From positions 6,451,001 through 6,515,000 of the forward strand of contig CM060833.1 in assembly GCA_030762175.1 (NCBI GenBank): 64,000 bases of DNA, in the 5' to 3' direction. A program made the translations under genes and the position numbers. The DNA is from Metallyticus violacea. Its lineage: Eukaryota > Arthropoda > Insecta > Mantodea > Metallyticidae. Positions 56,395 through 64,000 of the stretch are shown one piece after another. The notes under the pieces were generated by a model. That model ran no database searches. It saw only the letters and a program-made list of their open reading frames with translations, and was not told the DNA's origin. Each line of letters begins with the position of its first letter. The first letter of the stretch is position 1.

Positions 56395-56849
56395 AATTTC
56401 TCGCCCTAAAATTTAACTTTATGGTATTTCATAATGTAAACGTGGTACTTGATCAATGTTGTCACTTCCGGCTCGCGCATGTTGAGAGGTGTGTGAGTTG
56501 GGACATGTTCAGTTCCGCCTATGCAAAGCGCAGGTGACACGCGACGAACAATATGCTACTCTGAAATTCCTTTCGTCTCAACAAATCTTCAGCTGAGGCC
56601 AATGTAGTGTTTGTTTCTCCTCATAGCACAGCTTGAAGATGATTTAAAGTGTTTAGTTGGCACCATTTTGTGCTCTAACGCTCTTCATTATTGTCCTATA
56701 ATATTAAGAACTTTTTTTAGAAATTCTTAAATTTTCACTGTGCGCCACCCCATATGTTGGTAACTGAAAGGTTGCACACGAGACGTGTGGGTTCCAAAAC
56801 TGCTCATTTCCGAACAAAGAACGTTCTCATTTTTCGTTATTAAAAGAAT
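56395..56849. other. No gene recognised
   Basis: Mixed composition; no frame or repeat. Confidence 0.3.
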
Positions 56850-57190
56850 GATTTACCAGTATGAAATACTTGCACAGTAACTGTAGCTGGGCAGTCCTGC
56901 AGAGACGTCCTGATATCTCTAAAAGATAATGCACGGCCACACATTGCAAATGTTGTTGCTGAATCTTTACAAAAGTCACTGTAACGTATAGATTTAGCCC
57001 CGTGTGGCTTTTTCCTTTTCCCCAAATTGAAGAAACATTATGATAAGCATATTACATCATCAGAAGCAGTGGTGAAGACTGCGGAAGTAATTCTGAAAAA
57101 CCTGTCAAAATTTGGTTTCCAACATGTGTTTGAAAACTGACAGAAACACTTTGAGAAATATCATCAACATTGTGTTGACGAGTAAAGGCA
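56850..57190 (+). pseudogene. Mariner C-terminal fragment (marF-like)
   Basis: DNARPHIANVVAESLQKSL (second Asp, near 56930-56990), a stop, IDLAPCGFFLFPKLKKHYDK (third Asp replaced by Gly, near 57000), SSEAVVKTAEVILKNLSKFG and QHVFEN to 57140, then FEKYHQHCVDE. The tail resembles 45614-45760 and marF. No TIR found. Confidence 0.7.
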
Positions 57191-58037
57191 TGTTATCAAA
57201 AGAGTTTATGTTCATTCTTTATTGAAAAACCCTCGTAATGCCATATCTATGGGTTATGATTTTTAGAAGAGCGGAAAATAATTCACAGTCAAACTGGGGG
57301 GCAAGTGAAAAAGTAACTTACATAATTTTTAGTGGGTGAACGATTTTATAAATAACACCGCTCCTTCATTTTCCTGCACAATCAGTAACCGATTTCTGAC
57401 CGACTATGACTGGTCAAGCAGTTGTGAGTAGAATTGATACAGAATATGTCTTGCAAGGACACTTGAAGAAGGTCATGATTAGCGTCCGTATTTTTATGTA
57501 GTCGCATGTTTTTCCTTGGAATATCTCTGTCTGAACACTTAAAATGTATCAAATTAAGCTACCGGGGGCTTTTGGAAATGCTTTAAAATAGCAGTGTTTT
57601 ATAATACCGCGATATCAATGAATAGGGCGAGATATTCCTGAACAGAAGACCGTTTGGATTCCCCAGGGCAAGAATGTCAGTATTGCTCATGCGTCAACAT
57701 CGCAGTCTGCCGGGAACATTGAGGTTATGTATGAATTGATAATGACTGATAGATAAATAACCTTTGATGAACTGAAATATGAAAAAGTGTAGGCATATTA
57801 GGTCTATGGGGTTTGACACAACCACAGAAAGACAAAAGGATCAAACTCCGTTGTCGGCTGCTGAAGATATAAGTTTGCACGATAAGCTGGTGATGAGTGA
57901 ATGTGTCACTACCACACACCAGAGAAGACAGTTCAAAACATGCCCTGGAAACATCCAGCAAGTCCATTATCCAAGATATTCCGTGCTGCTTCATCTGCGG
58001 GTGAACACCGTCTTTTGGGACACACGCTTCAGACATA
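57191..58037. other. No gene recognised
   Basis: Antiparallel frames at 57725-58054 (103 and 91 codons) have no recognised motif. They end against the marA TIR. Confidence 0.35.
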
Positions 58038-59179
58038 CGAGGGTAGGTTCATAAGTTTCCCACCGATAAGTATTGTCGCCTTCACAAAATCCTTATCTGG
58101 TGTCTTAGCTTATCTATTTAGTAAATAATTGCAGCTTACTTCCGTTCCGCTGCGTTTACTTGTTCATGTCCAGTTGCATAAAGAAGGCTATATAACATGT
58201 TGAAAATGGAGTATTGAGCTGTTATTAAGTTCTTCACAAAAGAAGGACTTACTCCAAATGAAATTAAACAGCGATTGGAATGATGAAAGATTATAAAATA
58301 TTAGGTCGAGAAAGCATTGAAGACGAAGAGCATGCAGGTCGGCCCTTGGAGGTGCTCACTCCTAAAAGCATCGCTCTTGTGGAAGAAGAAATTATAGAAG
58401 ACCGGCGGCTTAAAGTTACATAAATAGCAGCAAGGTTGGGCCTTTCTAAAACAACAGCCCTTCCAATTGTTCATGAACATTTAAACAGGAATAAGGTTAA
58501 TGCAAGATGGGTGCCTAGACTTCTTTCCACAGTCCAAAAGCAGCTACGAGTCATCTGTTGTCAGGCATTTTGGAGCTCTATCGTGGGAACGAGAGAGAAG
58601 TTCTGCAAAACATTGTTACAGGAGATGAAACTATGATCCTCTACTATAATCTCTTGTCTAAAAGAGAATCAATGGAGTGAGTGGCGTAAACCTGGCGATG
58701 CACCGCCTCTAAAGACCAAGGTCACTCAGTCAACCAAGAAGATCATGGCCACAGTCTTTTGGAACTGTGAAGGAATATTCTTCATTGACTTCAACGAGAG
58801 GAACCCCACAGTAAATGGGGAGTACTTTGCTGGCCTACTGCACAGACTTCGTGCTTCCATCAAAGAGAAAAGGCGAGGAAAACTGAGTGATGGTGTGCGC
58901 CTTCTTCACGACAATGTGCCTGTGCACACAGCTCTTGTTGCAAAGGAAGCTGTGAAGAAATGTGGTATCAAGGAGATCGACCATCCACCCTACAGCCCAG
59001 ATCTACTCCTAGTGACTATTTTCCTTTCTTAAAAGTGAAGAAGGACCTTCGAGGAAGGAAATTTAAGTGTGACGAAGAAGTGATGGATGCTGTTTATGCC
59101 CTTGAGAAGTTAAATACAGTTTTTGTGTTTATCGTACTTAGAAAATGGTTAGGCCGGAAACTTATGGACTTAGCCCTGG
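58038..59179 (+). mobile_element. marA copy 7: mariner with internal deletion
   Basis: TA 58036-58037, then CGAGGGTAGGTTCATAAG; right end GGCCGGAAACTTATGGACTT then AGCCCTGG, TA 59180-59181. The start codon is preserved as ATGTTGAAAATGGAGTATTGA with an early stop. A deletion near 58280 removes the YSTVKEWAKLF segment. 58436-58636 holds the second HTH and linker (GLSKTTALPIVHEHLNRNKV). 58745-59032 holds MATVFWNCEGIFFIDFNERN, LLHDNVPVHTALVAKEAVKK (second Asp) and PPYSPDL, then a frameshift destroys the third-Asp block. Confidence 0.92.
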
Positions 59180-59844
59180 TATCTACCGCAACTACACTGA
59201 TAGCAACTCGGGACCCACAGTTTGGAAAACATTGCCGTAGTGAAGAGTTAAACTCATTCGAGAGGTTCTAGAGATTTTAGTATTCGTTTCACGTCTATTA
59301 AAAACTAAATTTACTCAATTTAAATTGGATGTGTGGAGAGGGAAAGTTACGTATGTCCAAAAACCGGTTTGGAGAAGGAAAAACATACTAGGCATATTAA
59401 TCAAAGTCACGCAGTGGATACCTCACCTCCAAACCTCGTATATATACTAGAAATATTAATTGTTCTCTAGCAGTTGTAAACATGTTATCTCCACGCAAGG
59501 TTAGGCTAGAACTTTCTCTAACGTTTCACGTAACCTGTGTTGTCTATTTCCTCTGGTTGGATTACCAGTTGCTCCTTTTATCAGTGAAGTTTTTCTTAAA
59601 TCGCCTGGATGTGATACAGACATATATCTACAGTTTAGGCTTGCAGTGCTTGAGTGTTATTAACTTGGTGAGTTGGTAACAGAAAAGTGTTGTTTATTTT
59701 GGGGCGGTTTTATTTGTGTCTCAAGAAGTTTATATATAAAGTTATAATAGAATAATTTTGTTTATTCCAAGAATTTCTCTACTGAACAGCAGCTGTGCAA
59801 GATAGGCACTTATGTATGTAAAGCGTACCATTATGTTGGAATTT
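59180..59844. other. No gene recognised
   Basis: A 65-codon + frame at 59482-59679 is hydrophobic but has no motif. Confidence 0.3.
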
Positions 59845-60056
59845 TCCCTGGGAGGCTTAGAAATGCTTTTGTCAAGCCTTTATTAAGAAAGGAAATAAAC
59901 ATATGCTTTCAATTACAGATCTATAAGACCCTTAACCAATTATTTCAACATTTTTTGAAAAAGTGATGTTTAGCATATTCTATAATCACCTTGAAGCTAA
60001 CATTATTCTGGTAAAATATCAATTTGGTTTCAGGAAAGAGATATCGATTGAAAATA
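59845..60056 (+). pseudogene. Non-LTR retrotransposon RT fragment
   Basis: FVKPLLRKEINICFQ-like codons (an FKKGN-like motif in another frame) are followed by DP*PIISTFFEKVMFSIFYN, HLEANIILVKYQFGFRKEIS and IENI. This matches the start of the reverse transcriptase of jockey/CR1-type LINEs (YRPIS...FEKVM...L...QFGFRK, motifs 1-2a). It breaks off exactly where the dd41D element begins, and I do not find its continuation on the far side. Confidence 0.75.
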
Positions 60057-61380
60057 TATAGAGGGTGCCAAAAAATGTATATACATTTCAAGCAAAGAAA
60101 AAATTGTGTTAACATAGCAAAAGTGAATTCACACAAACAGAAAATGATGATCACTAATCATCTTATACTTTTACAGTTACAACAGTTGCTCAAAATGTCC
60201 ACCATCGGCGTCGATACACTTCTGAGTACGTTGAACTACTGATTGAGAAACGTTTGCGAAAGTGTCCTCAGCGATTGCAGCACATGCCGTTTCAATTTCT
60301 TCCCGAAGTGCTGTCAGTGTAGCTGGTTTTCTACGGTATACAACATCCTTAAGAGTTCCCCATAGGTAGAAGTCCAACGGAGTTAGATCCGGAGAACGCG
60401 GTGGAAACTCAATCGGACCTCTTCGTCCTGTCCATTGCCTTGGAAGATTGTCATCAAGGTACGCACGTACATCTCGGTGATAATGTGGTGATGCACCATC
60501 CTGTTGGAAGTAAAATTCTTCATTTCCATGGAGTGTATGAATGGCAGGTAAGACGGATGTACGTATCATGTTCAGGTACACAGAGTCAGTTACTGTTCCT
60601 TTAAAAAAGAATGGTTCAATTAGACCCCTAGATGACAACACACTCCAAACATTAATTCCAGGTAAATTGACAGCCTTTTTCAAAATAACATGCGGATTAT
60701 TTGCACACCAGTAGACAGATAAGCCGGTTAACAGTTCCGTTCAACTTAAATTGTGTCTCGTCGGACCAAACAACTTTCCCTACGAAGGCCTCATCCTCTT
60801 GCACCATGTTCCGAAACCACTCACAGTGCTGCATTCTCCGATCTTCATTTAATGCATGCAAAAATCTTGGGATGAAAACTTTCAATTTTGCTGTTTTAAT
60901 AATACAATGTATGCTGGTTCTGCTTATCCCAGTATCACGTGCACATTGCTTTGTAGATTTCTGCAGTGAGTGCTCAAAACGTTCCAAAACCATAGCCGAG
61001 GACGCGGGTCTTGTTGCTGTGCGAGGTCTCCCAGATCTGCCCTTGTGAACATCGCATACGGTACCATGAGTCTCAAATTTGTCTCGAATACGTGCAATTG
61101 TTACTCATGTGGACGGTTCTGTTCTGTACACACGTCTGCATTACCTTTGAACTTCAACAACATTCTCGGTTTTCCAATACCAATTCAAATTTGCTTTCCG
61201 CTTTTCAAACGATAATCTTGGCTCTATTTTGTTGTAGCAACGCTAGCAAAACATAATGTGAGTCACATCTGTTTACAGAACATCATACTACACATTACTG
61301 TTGTTTTTCGGTTCAACTTTGAAATATATTAAATAGATACCTACTGTGAAAGTGTGTATGCATTTTTTAGCACTCTCGGT
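60057..61380 (-). mobile_element. dd41D copy 5: longest copy, about 1.3 kb
   Basis: Ends GAGGGTGCCAAAAAATGTAT (left) and GCATTTTTTAGCACTCTCGG (right) form imperfect TIRs. Minus-strand order: start codon changed to ATA near 61226 (IEPRLSFEKRK), DNA-binding region with a TAA replacing a Gln codon near 61148, GRSGRPRTATRPASSAMVLE, then frame 60697-60993 ([57 protein letters not shown]: first Asp), a frameshift near 60705, then frame 60177-60683 ([40 protein letters not shown]: second Asp, and [16 protein letters not shown]: third Asp). Counting gives 41 residues between the second and third Asp, so this is a DD41D-type ITm transposase (the rosa-like group, from memory). Non-functional through three lesions. 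Confidence 0.92.
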
Positions 61381-61580
61381 ATATCCACCCATTTGTTGTA
61401 AACTATTCGACCTTCCTTGTCGGTCCACACACACACATTTTCCCAATGAGGGGTACACGATACAAGACTTTCTTCATTAACACAGTTCCCAAAGGAATAC
61501 CTTGCACTGCATGTATACTTTTTGTTCCCCTTAACTGAAATTCCAGTCTGAGGGGCGGTGGCCCATATTTCATTCCCATT
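61381..61580 (-). other. Cysteine-bearing coding-like island between two transposons
   Basis: The minus-strand frame is open for about 65 codons between the dd41D and SINE-B edges: WNGNEIWATAPQTGISVKGN, KKYTCSARYSFGNCVNEESL, VSCTPHWENVCVWTDKEGRI, VYNKWVDIP. Four Cys in about 30 residues, several Trp and a hydrophilic pattern suggest a fragment of a secreted or extracellular disulfide protein. No signal peptide is visible, since the 5' side is replaced by the SINE. TTTCAG within the sequence (before TTAAGGGG) could be a splice acceptor. I cannot name the family. Confidence 0.35.
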
Positions 61581-61582
61581 CC

Positions 61583-61862
61583 ACCGCCAAGTGTGGCCGA
61601 GGTCGTTAAGGCGCGGACTCATGAGTGGAGGTCTGTGGTTCGAATCCCGCCAGGACCGTCCTCCCTGACTGAGGTTTTTCCAGGTTTTCCTCAGTCCTCA
61701 TAAATGACAAATGCCGGGGAGGTACCCTAAACTTAGGCCTGGAACGTTTCCTTCCTTAAAAAAAAAATCTTTTCCGAATTTATCATTTCATCTCATGTAT
61801 CATCAGTGTCCACTGCCTGTGTGCCGCAGTAGTAAAAACGGGCGTTAAAATACTATTAAAAA
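61583..61862 (+). repeat. SINE-B copy 8, full length
   Basis: Head CCGCCAAGTGTGGCCGAGG, B box GTGGTTCGAATCCCGCC, CTCCCTGACTGAGGTTTTTC, CCTCAGTCCTCATAAATGAC, CTAAACTTAGGCCTGGAACG, then GTGTCCACTGCCTGTGTGCC and GTAAAAACGGGCGTTAAA. Confidence 0.92.
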
Positions 61863-62549
61863 TATCTTTTCAAGTAAACATTAAATCATAGTTTGCATTG
61901 TTCATGCTTCATCATTGTCTTCGTGTCGTTCCAAATTTTCAATGCCATTATTATGCTGGAAAATTCAAATTCACTAGGTATGTTGTCGGCATCAGAAAAC
62001 TGTTCCAAACAATTCGGTATCGCCTCATTATTTAGTCCTTTGCTCCGTAATATTTTCAGTTTTTAGAACATACAACTATTATGAAACAAGACACCAAAAT
62101 AAACATTTGCTTATCACAAGGGGGGGTACTCTTGAACACAAAGAATAACAATGAGAATCGACAATAACAAATTATGTCATGTTATGCTGCGCAAACGGAC
62201 AGCTGCTTGCACCTGCAAGGGCCGGCGAGGCTCGTACAGGAGGAAACTATGGTCAACTCTTTAACTTAAATCCATATGTATACCGTTTGACAAAAAAGTT
62301 AGTTATCTATCGAACACAAAATTCTTCTTTGTTACAGCGCGCGGTTCACAAGGCATTCCGTTAGCTCCTGGGCAGAGTGTGCAGTGATGCAGTGGTTATG
62401 AACGCAGGTTCGCCTCCCGATATGACATATTGGTTTCGTAAAATTGTCTCCCATACACAGCAAGTTTGAACGTTAACATATATAATGAATATTATAATAT
62501 TTCTCTCAGTATCTGTTTATCTAAATGCAATATGCTGCATAAGCACGAA
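61863..62549. other. No gene recognised
   Basis: The 61-codon frame at 62179-62364 has no known motif. The rest is AT-rich. Confidence 0.3.
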
Positions 62550-62557
62550 GGACAAAA

Positions 62558-62836
62558 CCGCCACGAGTGACTGAGGTAGTTAAGGCGTGGACTCGTGAGC
62601 GGGAGGTCTGGGGTTCGAATCCCGCCAGGACCGTCCTCCCAGACTGGGGTTTTTTCCAGGTTTTCCTCAGTCCTCATAACTGGCAAATGCCGTGGAGATA
62701 CCCTAAATTAGGCCTGGAATGCTTAATTCCTTAAAATAATATCCTTCCACGTATATCATTTTATCTCATGTATCATCAGTGTCCACCACCTATGGTGCCT
62801 CAGTAGTAAAAATAGGCGTTAAACACCATTAAAAAT
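62558..62836 (+). repeat. SINE-B copy 9, with target duplication
   Basis: Full length: head CCGCCACGAGTGACTGAGG, B box GGGTTCGAATCCCGCC, 3' end GGCGTTAAACACCATTAAAA. GGACAAAA flanks it at 62550-62557 and 62837-62844. Confidence 0.92.
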
Positions 62837-62844
62837 GGACAAAA

Positions 62845-63833
62845 GAAGACTTATGAGCTCAAATTCAAGAAGCCTGAGGTGTTGTAGTAGCCTCTCGTCC
62901 ACACTACTGTAGAAATCTGACATCAACTGTGTCCCGAAGATTGAGGGCAGTTATACATGCTGAGGGTTCTTACACCCCGATATTAATTTGTTTATTTGTG
63001 TGTTTTTTCACTTTAGAAAATAAATGTTTCTTATCTTGTATTTATTTATTTGTAAAGAATACATTAGTTTGCGATTACGTATTTGTATGTGCATAGGTAA
63101 TGTCTTAAACCACAAATTATACATTAAAATAAAACGTTTGTGCGGGATTTGAACCCAGGAGCTTACGCAAAAGAGCAAAAACTTTTAAATCGCTCTACCC
63201 TAATGTTCTTTCCAAATGCTTATAATTGTGAACACTGCGTTTACAGGTAAAGCGCCCATTGTATTGTGCACTCGCTGCATGCACGCTGTGAATACAGTGT
63301 TTACGAGCATTCCCGAAGTTCTCCGATTAACACTTTGAATCTGACTATGACTCATTTTTTTAATGGCGCATTTTTATAATTCTTTTAAAAATTGTGAGTA
63401 ACAAGACATTAATTAAAGGATTAAACTGCAAAATGTAACAGAAAAATTGCAAAAATAAGAAAGGTATTACAAAAAGACAGATATGGACAGAATGGTACAA
63501 AAAATCTAAATTTAAACCTTCCCATAGTGTTTGGTAGTTCACAAATATAATTTCAGTCATGATATTAAATGGGCATTTTGTCTTAGATCTGCGATCTATG
63601 ATGAGCTAGCATTTTTGTGATTATACAAGGGCAAATGTTTTAAATAGAGCACAATAATAATTCATTAAAACTTACCTTTATAATAATAGAAAGTAAAACA
63701 CTTGTCGGGATATTTTGATATGAAGGAATAGCAGTGAAAATGCTCGCCTACATGCAACTAAAACATATGATTAAAAGTTTAGATATTGGAATATTCAAAC
63801 ATCTAGTGTTTAGTTACCTCATTACTGTTGCAG
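62845..63833. other. No gene recognised; a tRNA-like relic
   Basis: Mostly AT-rich. Around 63140-63205 the minus strand reads GGGTAGAGCGATTTAAAAG ... CTCCTGGGTTCAAATCCCGC, with a good B-box arm and a poor A box. It does not fold into a convincing tRNA with a paired acceptor stem, so it is only a relic candidate. The minus-strand frame 63360-63560 is hydrophobic and unassigned. If the exon at 63834 is real, this stretch is intron. Confidence 0.3.
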
Positions 63834-63968
63834 GTGATGCAACAATGTTTCTTCTGGGTGGCACTAACAGCGGATATCGCCGAAATGAAGCAAGACATGG
63901 GGCGCTGCAACAGATTAAGGGGCCTGGCTGATGTTCTATTTAAATTTGGAGTTATACCGATAACTTCG
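63834..63968 (+). CDS. Candidate internal exon of a host gene (unknown)
   Basis: A 135-nt segment with a convincing acceptor (pyrimidine-rich ACCTCATTACTGTTGCAG ending at 63833) and a strong donor (TCG then GTAAGT from 63969). Only one frame is open throughout, giving exactly 45 codons in phase 0-0: VMQQCFFWVALTADIAEMKQ, DMGRCNRLRGLADVLFKFGV, IPITS. The other two frames have stops (TGA at the first codons; TGA after KGPG). No transposon motifs. The composition suggests a globular or membrane-adjacent protein; I do not recognise the family. The gene would extend into the next window. This is the best host-gene evidence here. Confidence 0.55.
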
Positions 63969-64000
63969 GTAAGTATCGCTTTACTGGCCGTACACTGAGT
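63969..64000 (+). other. Putative intron start
   Basis: GTAAGTATCG following the candidate exon is close to the consensus 5' splice site. Confidence 0.45.

Noticed and set aside
63140..63205. tRNA on the minus strand
   Set aside because: B-box arm is good, but the A box is poor and no acceptor stem pairs convincingly.

Overview
This is eukaryotic nuclear DNA: AT-rich, with no operons or dense coding. It is packed with decayed Tc1/mariner (ITm) DNA transposons, two abundant tRNA-derived SINE families, a Penelope-like retroelement end, a hAT remnant, a non-LTR retrotransposon fragment, MITEs, microsatellites and a dispersed repeat with an internal tandem array. An arthropod, probably an insect or relative, is the best guess because many mariner lineages coexist with arthropod-looking tRNA SINEs. 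I cannot name the species. No complete host gene is visible. The best host-gene signal is one exon near the right edge (63834-63968) with a splice acceptor, a 45-codon open frame and a GTAAGT donor. Three shorter coding-like islands (18371-18690, 56182-56394, 61381-61580) are weaker.

Names used here. marA (seven pieces) has TIRs resembling the irritans type and DD34D spacing. marB to marM are other mariner-type lineages, mostly one fragment each. dd41D (five pieces) is an ITm family whose last two catalytic Asp are 41 residues apart. SINE-A has a tRNA head starting GTCGGTCCTGG; SINE-B has a Leu/Ser-tRNA-like head GCCACGGGTGGCCGAGG. R1 is a dispersed repeat with a tandem unit of about 142 bp.

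Layout. 0-10 kb: marB, marH, a long R1 copy carrying a SINE-A, marA, marI, a MITE and marF. 10-20 kb: R1 pieces, a deleted dd41D element, marG, marA and marC. 20-30 kb: dd41D and marM pieces, other transposase scraps, a pogo/CENP-B-type DNA-binding domain, a second marF, the second MITE, both SINE families and another deleted dd41D. 30-40 kb: a long unassigned AT-rich stretch, the hAT remnant, R1 copies, marE with a SINE-B inside, a CpG-rich patch and a third deleted dd41D. 40-50 kb: three marA pieces, the longest R1 array and SINEs. 50-64 kb: a solo marA end, marJ, marK, marD, the Penelope-like GIY-YIG end beside a 370-bp TATC microsatellite, marA, a non-LTR RT fragment interrupted by the longest dd41D copy, two SINE-B copies and the candidate exon.

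No autonomous transposon is intact: every longer transposase I followed has stops, frameshifts, deletions or lost catalytic residues. The most interesting signals are (1) two dd41D derivatives with the same internal deletion that still carry a start codon and an in-frame fusion ORF, suggesting an amplified deletion derivative; (2) the R1 family with its 142-bp array; (3) a MITE family with TIR GTCAAATGGGGCA; and (4) the coding-like islands. All calls come from reading the sequence; no database or alignment program was used.
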